A stretch of DNA of 64,000 bases from Teichococcus coralli (GCF_009829925.1 NZ_SNVJ01000004.1:124001-188000); one strand, 5' to 3'. Counted from the first letter of the stretch, positions 9,368 through 18,669 are shown. Translations and numbers: made by a program. The notes: generated from the sequence alone by a model not told the origin.

Positions 9368-9937
9368 ATGAGCACGACTGAGCATGAACTCCTCGTCGAG
9401 CGCACCGAGGCGCTCGACGAGGTGGACCTCGCCGATCTCTGCGAGGCGACGGATGCGGCGATCATCGAGGGCGGCGGCTTCGGCTGGGTCGAGCCGCAGG
9501 GCCGGGAGGCGCTGGCGCGGCACTTCCGCGGCGTGCTGCTGGTGCCGGCGATCGAGCTGTTCATCGCCCGGCTGGACGGCGTGCCGGTCGGCTCGGCGCA
9601 ACTGATCCGCCCCCCGCGCAACAACGAGGCGCAGGCCTTCAGCGCGCAGCTCACCCATGCCTATGTGGCCCCCTATGCGCGCGGCCACGGCCTGGCGCGG
9701 CTGATGGTGCACCGGGTGGAGGAGCGCGCCGCCGCCCTCGGCCACCGCGTGCTGAACCTGGACGTGCGGGAGACGCAGAACACCGCCATCGCGCTGTTCG
9801 AGGGGCTGGGCTACACCCGCTGGGGCACCCACCCCGCCTATGCGCGGGTGCGCGGCCGCACGGTGGCCGGCCACTACTACTTCAAGCTGCTGGAGCCAAC
9901 GCGCGGCCGCGCGCTCGACCTGCGCGCCGGCGCCTGA
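9368..9937 (+). CDS. GNAT family N-acetyltransferase in the his cluster
   Basis: The 189-aa protein has the acetyl-CoA fold: motif A reads AYVAPYARGHGLARLMV and motif B includes NTAIALFEGLGYTRWG. The substrate is unknown. It starts immediately after hisH and 21 bases ahead of hisA, so it is part of the histidine operon, which hints at a role near that pathway or simply a stable hitchhiker. A 3-codon earlier ATG at 9364 stops at once and is not used. Confidence 0.85.
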   Translation: MSTTEHELLVERTEALDEVDLADLCEATDAAIIEGGGFGWVEPQGREALARHFRGVLLVPAIELFIARLDGVPVGSAQLIRPPRNNEAQAFSAQLTHAYVAPYARGHGLARLMVHRVEERAAALGHRVLNLDVRETQNTAIALFEGLGYTRWGTHPAYARVRGRTVAGHYYFKLLEPTRGRALDLRAGA

Positions 9938-9958
9938 CCCTCGACCGGACCACGCCCC

Positions 9959-10678
9959 ATGCCCTTCACCCTCTACCCCGCGATCGACCTCAAGGCCGGC
10001 CAGGTGGTGCGCCTCAAGCGCGGCGACATGGCGCAGGCCACCGTCTACGGCGACCCCGCCACCCAGGCCCGCGCCTTCGACGAGGCCGGCTTCGAATGGC
10101 TGCACGTAGTGGACCTCGACGGCGCCTTCGCCGGCCGGCCCGCCAACGCCGAGGCGGTGGCCGCGATCCTCGCCGCCACCACGCGCCCGGTGCAGCTCGG
10201 CGGCGGCATCCGCGACATGGCGACGGTGGAGGCCTGGCTCTCCCGCGGCATCGCCCGCGTCATCCTGGGCTCCGCGGCGGTGAAGGACCCGGACTTCGCC
10301 CGCGCCGCCTGCCGCGCCTTCCCCGGCAAGGTGGCCGTGGGCATCGACGCGCGGGACGGCATGGTGGCCACCGAGGGCTGGGCCGAGGTCAGCAGCGTCT
10401 CGGCCCTCGACCTGGCGCTGGGCTTCGAGGATGCGGGGGCGGCCGCCATCATCCACACCGACATCGAGCGCGACGGCATGCTGGGCGGCGTCAACGTCGA
10501 GGCCACGGCGGACCTGGCGCGGCGCCTCTCCACGCCGGTGATCGCCTCGGGGGGCGTCGCGGGGGTGGCCGACATCGTTGCACTGAAGGCCACCGGCAGC
10601 GTGGCCGGCACCATCATCGGGCGCGCGCTCTACGACGGGCGCCTGACGCCGGACGAGGCGCTGGCGGCGAGCCGGTAG
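9959..10678 (+). CDS. hisA: ProFAR isomerase
   Basis: HisA isomerises ProFAR to PRFAR. The 239-aa (beta/alpha)8 barrel starts [20 protein letters not shown] with the catalytic Asp8-type residue, contains [17 protein letters not shown], the second catalytic Asp in [11 protein letters not shown], and [11 protein letters not shown] at the phosphate site. It is the last gene of the cluster in the window; a dispersed palindromic repeat follows ten bases after the stop. Confidence 0.96.
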   Translation: MPFTLYPAIDLKAGQVVRLKRGDMAQATVYGDPATQARAFDEAGFEWLHVVDLDGAFAGRPANAEAVAAILAATTRPVQLGGGIRDMATVEAWLSRGIARVILGSAAVKDPDFARAACRAFPGKVAVGIDARDGMVATEGWAEVSSVSALDLALGFEDAGAAAIIHTDIERDGMLGGVNVEATADLARRLSTPVIASGGVAGVADIVALKATGSVAGTIIGRALYDGRLTPDEALAASR

Positions 10679-10687
10679 GAGAGCAGG

Positions 10688-10822
10688 CTGGGGGAAGGAA
10701 TTCCCCCCGGCCCCCATCGTTTTTCCTCAAGTTCGGCTGCGCCCGCTTCGCTGGCGGCAGGGAAGCCGGCAGAAGAAAAGCAGGGGCAAGCCGGTCGGTT
10801 TGACCGGGGAAATTTCCTGCCC
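10688..10822. repeat. Facing pair of GGGGGAAGGAATTCCCCC-type repeats, copy 1
   Basis: The forward half (10689-10730) has the GGGGAAGGAATTCCCC core, then CCCCCATC and a T-rich tail. The reverse half (about 10763-10822) is more diverged: AGAAGAAAAGCAGGGGC, then GGGGAAATTTCCTGCCCC. They lie between the convergent ends of hisA and the nitroreductase gene, each half just after one stop codon. This is the expected place for a bidirectional terminator or REP/BIME-like element. Confidence 0.75.
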
Positions 10823-10835
10823 CGCGCCGCCTCGT

Positions 10836-11426
10836 TCAGGCGAACTGCACCGCCTCGTCGAAGCCGAGGCGCGGAAGACGGCCGAACAGGCCGGAGGGCT
10901 CGCCATAGCCCAGGTTGACCAGCATGTTGGTCTTGCATCCGCCATCGGGGAAGAAGGCGGCGTCCACCTTGGCGGTGTCGAAGCCGCTCATCGGGCCGGT
11001 GTCGAGCCCGAGCGCACGGGCCGCCAGGATCAGGTAGCCGGCCTGGAGGGAAGAGTTGCGGAAGGCGGTCGCCTCGGCGAAGGCCGGGCTGCTGGTGAAC
11101 CAGGACCTGGCGTCGGCATGCGGGAAGAGCACCGGCAGCTTGTCGTAGAACCTCACCTCCCAGGCGACGATCACCACCACCGGTGCGCTCATCGTCTTCT
11201 CCAGGTTGCCGGAGCTCAGCGCCGGGCGCAGCTTCTCCTTGCCCTCCTCGCTGCGGATGAAGACGAAGCGGGCCGGCTCGCAGTTGGCGCTGGTGGGGCC
11301 CATCTTCACCAGGTCATAGAACTCGCGCAGCGTCTCCTCGGAAACGGGGCGGTCCTGCCACTTGTTGTGCGTGCGGGCGGTGCGGAAAAGCTGGTCCAGC
11401 GCGGCGCCGTCGAGAGTCTCAGCCAT
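10836..11426 (-). CDS. Nitroreductase-family malonic semialdehyde reductase (RutE-like)
   Basis: This FMN enzyme of 196 aa resembles RutE, which reduces malonic semialdehyde to 3-hydroxypropionate in pyrimidine breakdown. Supporting segments are the FMN-binding [37 protein letters not shown] and [12 protein letters not shown], and the C-terminal [17 protein letters not shown]. No other rut genes are nearby, so the substrate is inferred only from family likeness. The start at MAETLDG is chosen because the upstream extension is Pro/Cys-rich and atypical. Confidence 0.85.
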   Translation of the reverse strand: MAETLDGAALDQLFRTARTHNKWQDRPVSEETLREFYDLVKMGPTSANCEPARFVFIRSEEGKEKLRPALSSGNLEKTMSAPVVVIVAWEVRFYDKLPVLFPHADARSWFTSSPAFAEATAFRNSSLQAGYLILAARALGLDTGPMSGFDTAKVDAAFFPDGGCKTNMLVNLGYGEPSGLFGRLPRLGFDEAVQFA

Positions 11427-11558
11427 GTCGGTCACTCCAGTGCAGTGCACACAGAATGAGGCCGGTGGCGGCGGGTGCCAATCCCGGCCGGGAATGGGCA
11501 TCATTCACCGGCCGGATGCGAACGGGGGAGCGGCGGGCCACTCCCCCGGGGAACAGCC

Positions 11559-12128
11559 TCAGACCTCGACCTGCTCCACGGCGACCACCTCGGGCACGTA
11601 GTGGCGCAGCATGTTCTCCACCCCGTGCTTCAGCGTGGCGCGCGAGGAGGGGCAGCCGGAGCAGGCGCCCTGCAGGTGCAGCCGCACGATGCCGTCGCGG
11701 TAGCCGCGGAAGACGATGTCGCCGCCGTCGCCGGCCACCGCCGGGCGCACGCGGGTGTCGAGCAGCTCCTTGATCTGGGCGACGATCTCGGCATCGGCCG
11801 GATCGGTCTCCTCCTCCTCCAGCGCCGCCTCGCCCTCGGCCTCCAGCATCACCGGCCGGCCGGCCATGTAGTGCTCCATGATGGCGCCGAGCACCTGCGG
11901 CTTCAGCGCCTGCCAGTCCGTGGCGTCGGACTTGGTGATGGTGACGAAGTCACCGCCGAGAAAGACGCGCGCGACGCCCTCCAGCCCGAACAGGCGCTCG
12001 GCCAGCGGGCTGCGGGCGGCACCTTCGGCGCTGGTGAAGTCGGCGGTGCCGCGCAGCCCCATCACGTCCTGCCCGGGCAGGAACTTCAGGGTGGCGGGAT
12101 TGGGCGTGGCTTCCGTCTCGATGAACAT
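11559..12128 (-). CDS. NfuA/NifU-type iron-sulfur scaffold protein
   Basis: The 189-aa protein carries or delivers Fe-S clusters. The N-terminal Nfu_N domain begins MFIETEATPNPATLKFLPGQ, and the C-terminal NifU-like domain has VRPAVAGDGGDIVFRGY and the cluster-binding CSGCPSS motif with a CxxC pair. An acidic linker (LEEEETDPADAE) separates them. Both domains and the motif are intact. About 130 bases separate it from each neighbour, so it is likely transcribed alone. Confidence 0.93.
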   Translation of the reverse strand: MFIETEATPNPATLKFLPGQDVMGLRGTADFTSAEGAARSPLAERLFGLEGVARVFLGGDFVTITKSDATDWQALKPQVLGAIMEHYMAGRPVMLEAEGEAALEEEETDPADAEIVAQIKELLDTRVRPAVAGDGGDIVFRGYRDGIVRLHLQGACSGCPSSRATLKHGVENMLRHYVPEVVAVEQVEV

Positions 12129-12264
12129 GGGTCTGGCTTTTCCGTGCGTAGGGGGTCGGGCTCTCGCTGCCCAGGATTTGGGCGATCCGCGCCCTTCCCG
12201 CAACCCGCGCAGCCATTCGCCGGGGGCGGGCCAGGGGCGAGGCAGGCCGCCGGGGCGGCCCGGT

Positions 12265-12744
12265 TCAGGTGACGCGCAGGAGGTCCTCGTCGCTCAGGTT
12301 GCCGGGCACGATGGTCATCGGCACGTGCAGGCGCGGGGCGTAGCGGCCGGTCAGCGCGGTGATCAGCGGCCCCGGCGCGCCGCCGGTCGCCGCCGTGGCC
12401 AGGATCAGGATGGACAGGCGCGGGTCCTCGTCCAGCAGCGCCAGCAGCTCGTCGCGCGGGTCGCCCTCGCGGATCAGCAGGATCGGCAGGCCGTCGGTGA
12501 TCTCCTGCACCTCGGCGGCGAGGGCGGAAAGCAGCTTCTCCGCCTCCTCCCGCCGCTCCTCCTGCAGCATGGCGCCGACGCCGGCCCATTCGACGGTGCC
12601 TTCCTCCTCGATCACCCGCAGCAGGGCGACGCGGCCGCCGCCGTTCTTGGCGCGCAGGCAGGCATAGCGCAGGGCGATCCGGCGCTCCGGGCTGTCATCG
12701 ACGACCACCAGGAAGACGCGGTCGCGTCGGGCGGCTTCGGGCAT
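12265..12744 (-). CDS. Universal stress protein, UspA family
   Basis: The 159-aa product has the Usp fold: VFLVVVDDSPERRIALRYA at the N-terminus with the nucleotide-contacting Asp, then a long charged helix, and a C-terminal LILATAATGGAPGPLITALTG. It lacks the classical ATP-binding G-2x-G-9x-G(S/T) spacing in clear form, so ATP binding is uncertain. The start codon overlaps the stop of the next gene upstream (12744), so the two are coupled. Confidence 0.82.
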   Translation of the reverse strand: MPEAARRDRVFLVVVDDSPERRIALRYACLRAKNGGGRVALLRVIEEEGTVEWAGVGAMLQEERREEAEKLLSALAAEVQEITDGLPILLIREGDPRDELLALLDEDPRLSILILATAATGGAPGPLITALTGRYAPRLHVPMTIVPGNLSDEDLLRVT

Positions 12745-13586
12745 CAACCCCTCCGGAACAGCACGCTGCCCAGCCAGCCGGCGAAGGCCGCAAGCAGGAC
12801 GCAGATCCCTCCGTATAGCACCGGCTGCCCGGTGGCGACATCGGCGATGCGGGCGGCGGCGCCGACGCGCACCACGCCGAAGTCCAGCTCCTGCCGCGCC
12901 ACCACGCGGCCGTCGCGCACCAGCAGCACCGAGACCTGGTAGTCGCCGGTGTCGGTGGTGGCGGGGAGGGGGATCCGGGCGCGGAACAGGCGGGCGCCCG
13001 AGACCTGCATCAGCGCCTCGTCCTCGTACCACAGCCGGGCGCCCTGCTTCAGCCGCATCAGGGCGTCGCGGAATTCCGGGTCCTGCGTGCCCGCGGCCTG
13101 CAGCGGCAGGTTGTCGAGGCCGAGCCGCTTGGCCTCCCGTTCCTCCGGCGGCAGCACGGCGCGCAACGGCCGGGTGCCGGTCAGCAGGTAGAAGCCCGGC
13201 ACGTGGCGGAAGCGGGCTGAGGCGCCGTTGATCCAGAAGCCCAGCACCCGCGTCTTGCGGCGCACCACCATCGGCTCCGGCGAGCTTTGCACAACAACCA
13301 GCACATCATCGCCACCGGGGCCGAGCAGCCGCTCGGTGGCGCCGAAGACCAGCAGCTCGGTGCCGCTGAAGCCGGTGGTGATCTCGATGCGCGACTGCGA
13401 CAGCTCGGCCACCAGCGGGGGGCGGCCGACGGCGGGGGCGGCGGGCGGTGGCGGCGGCGGTGGCGGCGTGGGGAGGGCGGGGCGCGCGCCCGCCGCGGGG
13501 GGCGGCGCGGGCTGTTGCGCCAGGGCCGGACCGGCGAGCAGCGCGCAGGCCAGGCCGAGCGCCGGCAGCAGCCGTGCGGCCCTCAT
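12744..13586 (-). CDS. TIGR02186-like exported membrane-anchored protein
   Basis: The 280-aa protein has a signal peptide (ALGLACALLAGPALAQ), a Pro/Ala-rich linker with a run of eight prolines (residues about 38-50), a beta-rich extracytoplasmic domain (VAELSQSRIEITTGFSGTEL) and one C-terminal membrane segment (VLYGGICVLLAAFAGWLG). The pattern matches the TIGR02186 family, found next to TauE/SafE exporters, as here. Its function is unknown; a role at the outer face of the exporter is an inference from gene order. Confidence 0.78.
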   Translation of the reverse strand: MRAARLLPALGLACALLAGPALAQQPAPPPAAGARPALPTPPPPPPPPAAPAVGRPPLVAELSQSRIEITTGFSGTELLVFGATERLLGPGGDDVLVVVQSSPEPMVVRRKTRVLGFWINGASARFRHVPGFYLLTGTRPLRAVLPPEEREAKRLGLDNLPLQAAGTQDPEFRDALMRLKQGARLWYEDEALMQVSGARLFRARIPLPATTDTGDYQVSVLLVRDGRVVARQELDFGVVRVGAAARIADVATGQPVLYGGICVLLAAFAGWLGSVLFRRG

Positions 13587-13596
13587 GCGCGCGGCC

Positions 13597-14511
13597 TCAT
13601 GTCGGGATCGGCCCGATCGCGAACAGGCTGGCCGGGGTGCTGAGCAGCCCCCAGAGCAGGCTGGCGGCCACCGCCAGCACCAGCAGGCCGAGCAGCGCGC
13701 GCGTCTCCTCGCCGCGCAGCCGGGTGCCCATGGCGGCGCCGAACTGCGCGCCCGCCACGCCGCCCGTCAGCAGCAGCAGGGTCAGCACGATGTCCACGCT
13801 GCCCGTCTGCACCGCGAGCAGCATGGTCACGTTGGCCGAGACGAAGACCACCTGGAACAGCGAGGTGCCGATCACCACCGCCGTCGGCATGCCGAGCAGG
13901 TAGATCATGGCCGGCACCAGCATGAAGCCGCCGCCGACCCCCATGGTCGCGGAGAGCGTGCCGATGCCGAAGCCGACCAGCAGCGGCGGGATGACGGAGA
14001 TATAGAGCCGCGACTTGCGGAAGCGCAGCTTCAGCGGCAGGCCGTGCATCCAGAAATGCGGATGCAGCCGCGTCGGCCCGGCCTGCCGGCGGCGGCGCAG
14101 GATGGCGCGCACGCTTTCCCGCACCATCAGCCCGCCGACGCTGCCGAGCACCACGACGTAGAGAATGGATACCGCCAGGTCGAACTGGCCGAGATGGCGC
14201 ATCCAGTCGAAGAGCTGCACGCCGGCCGCCGAACCGGTGAAGCCGCCGGTCAGCAGGACCAGCCCCATCCGCACGTCCACATTGCCGCGGCGCCACTGCG
14301 CCAGCAGGCCGGAGACGGAGGCGCCCAGCGTCTGGTTGGCGCCGCAGGCCACGGCCACGGGGGCGGGAATGCCGATCAGGATCAGGATCGGGGTCAGCAG
14401 GAACCCGCCGCCGACGCCGAACAGGCCGGAAAGCCAGCCGATGGCGAAGCCGATGCCCAGCAGCAGCAGCGCATCCACCGACATCTCGGCGATCGGCAGG
14501 TAGACCTGCAT
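13597..14511 (-). CDS. Sulfite exporter TauE/SafE family protein
   Basis: This is a 304-aa membrane protein with about eight hydrophobic segments. It contains the family repeats GLFGVGGGFLLTPILILIG and ATMGVGGGFMLVPAMIYLLG. Such proteins export sulfite, sulfoacetate or similar organosulfur anions; the substrate here is not known. I start it at MQVYLPIAEMSVDA because the 17 residues upstream are polar and lack a ribosome site. It lies 10 bases before the TIGR02186-like gene, forming one operon with it and the Usp gene. Confidence 0.9.
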   Translation of the reverse strand: MQVYLPIAEMSVDALLLLGIGFAIGWLSGLFGVGGGFLLTPILILIGIPAPVAVACGANQTLGASVSGLLAQWRRGNVDVRMGLVLLTGGFTGSAAGVQLFDWMRHLGQFDLAVSILYVVVLGSVGGLMVRESVRAILRRRRQAGPTRLHPHFWMHGLPLKLRFRKSRLYISVIPPLLVGFGIGTLSATMGVGGGFMLVPAMIYLLGMPTAVVIGTSLFQVVFVSANVTMLLAVQTGSVDIVLTLLLLTGGVAGAQFGAAMGTRLRGEETRALLGLLVLAVAASLLWGLLSTPASLFAIGPIPT

Positions 14512-14661
14512 CGCGTCCCCACTCTTCACGCCACGAAGGAAGGGCTGGCGATTCGAACCCATTGCCCAATTCGCGCAAGGGGGATTCCGAATGCGGCGAG
14601 TCGTGGGCTAAAGCATTAAGTGTCGGGAGAGCCTCGCCGCAGCAACCGGGAATCGCCGCCC

Positions 14662-16281
14662 ATGCCCGCCTTCCTCAGCCGCCGTGCCCTGCTGGCCACA
14701 ACCCTCGCGGCGCCGCTCGCCGCACCGGCGCTTCGCCGGGCCCATGGGGCGGGTCAGGCGGCCGATGCGGCCGCCCGCATCAGCCTGCTGCACCTCAATG
14801 ACTTCCATGCCAAGCATGAAGGGCTGCAGGCCAGCGGCGCCGCCTGCCGGGCGGACCGGCCCTGCCTCGGCGGCAGCGCGCGCCTGGCCACCGGCTGGAG
14901 CGCCCTCGACGCCGAGGCGCGCGCCGAGGGCCGCCCGGCGCTGCGACTCGATGCCGGCGACCAGTTCACGGGGAGCCTCTTCCACACCGCCCATCACGGC
15001 AAGGCCGAGGCGGCGGTGCAGCGCGCCACCGGCTGCCAGGCCATGGCGCTCGGCAACCACGAGTTCGACGGCGGGCCGGAGCGGCTGGCCGCCTATGCGG
15101 AATGGGTGGACTTCCCGCTGCTCTCCGCCAACCTCGACACCCGCAACGAGCCCCGGCTGGCCGGCAAGATCCGCAGCCATGCCGTGTTCCGCCATGGCGG
15201 GGCGCGGATCGGCCTGATCGGCCTCACCACCGAGACCACCCCCGAGGCCTCCAGCCCAGGGCCCACCGTCGCCTTCACCGACGCGCGGGAGGCGGCGCTC
15301 CGGGCCATCGCCGCCATCCGCGCCGAGGGGCCGGCCACCATCGTGCTGCTTTCCCATCTCGGCTACCTGCCGGACCAGCAGCTCGCGGCGGCGGTGCCGG
15401 GGGTGGACCTGATCGTGGGCGCGCATTCCCACACCCTGCTGGCCAACGACCTGCCGGAGCGCGAGGGGCCGAGCCCGACCATGATCGACGGGCCGGACCG
15501 GCCGGTGCGCATCGTGCAGGTGGGCGCCTATGGCCGCTGGCTTGGCCGCCTCGACCTGGACCTCGCGGCCGACGGGCAGGTCCTGGCGCATGGCGGCCGC
15601 GTGCTGCCCGTCACGCCCGCCCTGGAGGAGGACGCGCAGGTGGCGGCGCTGGTCGCCGACTACGGCAAGCCGCTTGCCGAGTGGCGCGCCCGTCCGGTGG
15701 GCCGCAGCCCGGAGACGCTTTCCAACAACAACTGCCGCAAGGGCGAATGCGCGCTGGGCAACGTCATCGCCGAGGCGATGCTGGCGGCGGTGCCCCATGC
15801 CGAGGTCGCGGTGACCAATGGCGGCGGGCTGCGCGCCGGCCTGCCGGACGGGCAGGTGACGCTCGGCAACGTGCTGGAGGTGCTGCCCTTCGGCAACACG
15901 CTGGCGACGCTGGTGATCCGCGGCGGCGACCTGAAGGAGGCGCTGGAGATCGGCCTTTCGCGCTACCAGGAGAATGGCGGCGGCTTTCCGCAGGTGGCGG
16001 GCCTGCGCTACCGCTTCGACCCCGATGCGCCGGTCGGGCAGCGGGTGCGCGAGGTCAGCGTGCGCGACGGCGACCGCTTCCGGCCGCTGGAGCCGGAGCG
16101 GGCCTACCGCGTGGTCACCAACAACTTCACCCGGCGCGGCGGCGACGGCTACACGCCCTTCAAGGACAAGGCACTGGACGCCTACGACAACGGCCCGCCG
16201 CTGGAGGACGTGGCAGCCGCCTACATCGCCGCCGACGGCGCCTTCCGCACCCGGCTGGACGGGCGCATCAGCCGGGAATGA
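14662..16281 (+). CDS. Exported 5'-nucleotidase / metallophosphatase (UshA-like)
   Basis: The 539-aa protein opens with a Tat-type signal (SRRALLATTLAAPLAAPAL). The metallophosphatase domain follows: LLHLNDFHAKH, DAGDQFTGSLF, ALGNHEFDGG and VGAHSHT supply the metal ligands. The C-terminal 5'-nucleotidase domain includes NNNCRKGECALGN, NGGGLRAGL and NFTRRGGDGYTPF, which form the nucleotide site. It probably hydrolyses nucleotides in the periplasm to recover phosphate and nucleosides. It is divergent from the TauE gene. A palindromic repeat follows the stop. Confidence 0.9.
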   Translation: MPAFLSRRALLATTLAAPLAAPALRRAHGAGQAADAAARISLLHLNDFHAKHEGLQASGAACRADRPCLGGSARLATGWSALDAEARAEGRPALRLDAGDQFTGSLFHTAHHGKAEAAVQRATGCQAMALGNHEFDGGPERLAAYAEWVDFPLLSANLDTRNEPRLAGKIRSHAVFRHGGARIGLIGLTTETTPEASSPGPTVAFTDAREAALRAIAAIRAEGPATIVLLSHLGYLPDQQLAAAVPGVDLIVGAHSHTLLANDLPEREGPSPTMIDGPDRPVRIVQVGAYGRWLGRLDLDLAADGQVLAHGGRVLPVTPALEEDAQVAALVADYGKPLAEWRARPVGRSPETLSNNNCRKGECALGNVIAEAMLAAVPHAEVAVTNGGGLRAGLPDGQVTLGNVLEVLPFGNTLATLVIRGGDLKEALEIGLSRYQENGGGFPQVAGLRYRFDPDAPVGQRVREVSVRDGDRFRPLEPERAYRVVTNNFTRRGGDGYTPFKDKALDAYDNGPPLEDVAAAYIAADGAFRTRLDGRISRE

Positions 16282-16290
16282 GGAAAGGAA

Positions 16291-16335
16291 GGTCGGGGGA
16301 AGGAATTCCCCCGAACCCCCATCTTTTTTCTGTCG
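16291..16335 (+). repeat. Palindromic repeat, forward half, copy 2F
   Basis: This copy has the clearest form: the core GGGGGAAGGAATTCCCCC, then GAACCCCCATC and a run of six T, followed by CTGTCGACTGAC. It starts about 10 bases after the nucleotidase stop. The matching reverse half is not adjacent but at 17100-17148, beyond a lower-GC GNAT gene. Confidence 0.8.
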
Positions 16336-16391
16336 ACTGACGGGGAGACTTGGTCAGGCAGGACTTCGGACCCTCAGGGGGTGAGCTGCGC

Positions 16392-16916
16392 ATGCTGATA
16401 GAAGTCCGAGAAGGCCCGGCTAGCCGCCCTGCGGTGCGGCCTCTGTTTGCCCAAGTCTATCCTGATGCCGTTTTGAAGAACGTCCCCTGGCGGAACGTGG
16501 TCTCCGCACCCGCTGACCGTCGCGTCCTCGTTCTGGACGATGAGGGCAATGTTGTTGCGGCTGCGGGGCTAACCATTAGAGCCGGCGCCTGGAACGGTGT
16601 TCCTGTCCGAATAGGGGGTATCGGCGGGGTCATGGTTTCGCCGAGCCGGCAACGGCAGGGCTTGGGCCGCACTGTCATGTGCGCTGCCCACGAAAACCTG
16701 CAATCCGACCCTTGTGTGCAATTCGGGCTTCTATTTTGCGAACCACACAACGTCACCTTTTATAAGGCTCTGGGATGGTGCCGATTCAAAGGGCAGGTTC
16801 GTGTGGAGCAACCTGCAGGATCATTGCTGTATGACATCATGCAGACGATGATGCTGCCCTTCTCCACCGAGACACCCCGCGCCGGATGCATCGACTTGCG
16901 GGGGCTGCCTTGGTGA
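16392..16916 (+). CDS. GNAT family N-acetyltransferase, probably acquired
   Basis: The 174-aa product has a GNAT core: GGIGGVMVSPSRQRQGLG as the acetyl-CoA motif A, then CEPHNVTFYKALGW as motif B. The C-terminal half (RAGCIDLRGLPW) is not one I can assign; a distant likeness to aminoglycoside 2'-N-acetyltransferases is possible but weak. Its GC is visibly lower than its surroundings, with codons such as CTA, ATA and TTT that are rare here. It sits between the two separated halves of an intergenic repeat. GGGGGTGAG precedes the ATG; an in-frame TTG at 16350 is an alternative start. Confidence 0.75.
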   Translation: MLIEVREGPASRPAVRPLFAQVYPDAVLKNVPWRNVVSAPADRRVLVLDDEGNVVAAAGLTIRAGAWNGVPVRIGGIGGVMVSPSRQRQGLGRTVMCAAHENLQSDPCVQFGLLFCEPHNVTFYKALGWCRFKGQVRVEQPAGSLLYDIMQTMMLPFSTETPRAGCIDLRGLPW

Positions 16917-17099
16917 TCGCACGCTAAAAACAATGGCAGTGAAACGCCGGGGAGATATCGGGAATTCCGGCCGGCGCAGGAGGAGTTTCCTTTCCTCAGC
17001 TCCTGCCTGAAAGCGATCGGTCCGCAAACCACCCAGTTCGCCCAAAGCCGCCCGGCGTCTTCACCTAAAAAATCCGACCTTTGCACTCGCGCGGGCAAC

Positions 17100-17148
17100 T
17101 GACAGAAAAAAGAAGGGGGTCCGGGGGAATTCTTTCCTCCGGCCTTCC
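17100..17148 (-). repeat. Palindromic repeat, reverse half, copy 2R
   Basis: Read on the minus strand this gives GGAGGAAAGAATTCCCCC, GGACCCCC, TTC and a T6 run ending CTGTCAG. It closely matches the forward half at 16291-16335, including the CTGTC after the T run. The other pairs in the window are 30-60 bases apart, whereas this pair is separated by about 765 bases. Confidence 0.8.
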
Positions 17149-17208
17149 TTGCGTCGGCGTGGCACTTGCATAGGGTGGCGCCCGCCATTGTCCCGCCGAG
17201 GAGCCCTG

Positions 17209-17958
17209 ATGTCGACCACCCCGTCCCCGATCATCGACGCGCGCGGCCTTTGGAAGCGTTTCGGCAACCTGGCGGTGCTCAAGGGGGTGGACCTCAGCGT
17301 GGCCGAGCGGGAGCTGGTCTTCATCATCGGCCCGTCCGGCTCGGGGAAGTCCACGCTGCTGCGCTGCCTGAACCGGCTGGAGGAGCCGGATGACGGCTCG
17401 ATCCAGGTGGACGGCATTGAGCTGCTGAGTCCGAAGACCGACATCAACGCCGCCCGCCGGCGCATCGGCATGGTGTTCCAGAGCTTCAACCTCTACCCGC
17501 ACATGACGGCGCGGCAGAACGTGATGCTGGCGCTGCGCAAGGTGCTCGGGAAGGGCAAGCCGGAGGCCGGCGAGATCGCCGCGCGCGCGCTCGACCGGGT
17601 CGGCCTCGGCGACCGGATGGAGCACTACCCGGCGCAGCTCTCGGGCGGGCAGCAGCAGCGCGTCGCCATCGCCCGCGCCATCGCGCTGGAGCCGCGCGTG
17701 ATGCTGTTCGACGAGCCGACCAGCGCGCTCGACCCGGAGCTGGTGGGCGGCGTGCTGAACGTGATGCGCGAGCTGCGGCAGGACGGCATGACCATGGTGG
17801 TGGTGTCGCACGAGATGGCCTTCGCCAGAGCGGCCGCCGACCGCGTGGTGTTCATGGCCGATGGCGAGAAGCTGGAGGAGGGGCCGCCCGCCCGGATCTT
17901 CGGCGAGCCGCAGCACGAGCGCACCCGCGCCTTCATCCGCCAGATCGACCGTCATTGA
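17209..17958 (+). CDS. Polar amino-acid ABC transporter, ATP-binding protein
   Basis: This is a GlnQ/ArtP-type ATPase of 249 aa with Walker A GPSGSGKST, Q-loop FQSFNLYPHMT, signature LSGGQQQRVAIARAIAL, Walker B VMLFDEPTSALDPE and H-loop VVSHEM. It would energise uptake of an amino acid or opine through the two permeases that follow (18 and 12 bases apart). The start at MSTTPSP was chosen over an earlier in-frame ATG because GAGGAGC lies just before it. Confidence 0.93.
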   Translation: MSTTPSPIIDARGLWKRFGNLAVLKGVDLSVAERELVFIIGPSGSGKSTLLRCLNRLEEPDDGSIQVDGIELLSPKTDINAARRRIGMVFQSFNLYPHMTARQNVMLALRKVLGKGKPEAGEIAARALDRVGLGDRMEHYPAQLSGGQQQRVAIARAIALEPRVMLFDEPTSALDPELVGGVLNVMRELRQDGMTMVVVSHEMAFARAAADRVVFMADGEKLEEGPPARIFGEPQHERTRAFIRQIDRH

Positions 17959-17976
17959 AGGCGGGGCACGGATCCC

Positions 17977-18657
17977 ATGGGCGGCTTCGAGAGCTTTCTT
18001 TTCTCCTTCTTCAACCTGAAGGTCATGGCGACCTACCTTCCGCTGGTCGCCAAGGGCTTCGGCCTGACGGTGGTGCTGGCGCTGCTGATCGTGGCCTGCG
18101 GGCTGTCGCTGGGGCTGCTGCTGGCGGTGGTGCGCAGCTTCGGCCTGCGGGTGCTGAACTGGGGCATCATCTTCGTGGTGGACCTGTTCCGCGCCCTGCC
18201 GCCGCTGGTCATCATCGTGCTGCTGTTCTTCGGCCTGCCGGCGGCGGGCATCACCGTCTCCGGCTTCGCCGCCACCTGGCTCTCGCTGACGCTGGTGCTG
18301 ATGGCCTTCGCCGAGGAGATCTACTGGGCCGGCATCACCGCGGTGCCGAAGGGGCAGTGGGAGGCGGCGCGCTCCACCGGCCTTGGGTTCCTGCAGACGC
18401 TGCGCCTCGTCGTGCTGCCGCAGGCGCTGCGCATCACCATCCCGCCGCTGACCAACCGCACCATCGCCATCACCAAGGGCACGGCGCTCGGCTCGGTGGT
18501 GGGGGTGGCGGAGATCCTCGGCGCCTCGCAGAGCGCCATGTCCTTCTCGGCCAATCCCTCGGCGCTGACGCTGGGCGCCATCGCCTACCTGATCCTGTTC
18601 ATCCCGGTGGTGGCGCTCGGCCGCTGGGTCGAGACCCGCTTCGCCTGGAAGCGGTGA
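17977..18657 (+). CDS. Amino-acid ABC transporter permease 1 (HisM/GlnP type)
   Basis: The 226-aa membrane protein has about five hydrophobic segments and the EAA-loop region GQWEAARSTGLGFLQTLRLVVLPQA that docks with the ATPase. It belongs to the HEQRo permease family for polar amino acids. The gene is in the middle of a three-gene operon. The solute-binding protein usually encoded with such systems is missing. Confidence 0.92.
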   Translation: MGGFESFLFSFFNLKVMATYLPLVAKGFGLTVVLALLIVACGLSLGLLLAVVRSFGLRVLNWGIIFVVDLFRALPPLVIIVLLFFGLPAAGITVSGFAATWLSLTLVLMAFAEEIYWAGITAVPKGQWEAARSTGLGFLQTLRLVVLPQALRITIPPLTNRTIAITKGTALGSVVGVAEILGASQSAMSFSANPSALTLGAIAYLILFIPVVALGRWVETRFAWKR

Positions 18658-18669
18658 GGGAGCGCCACC

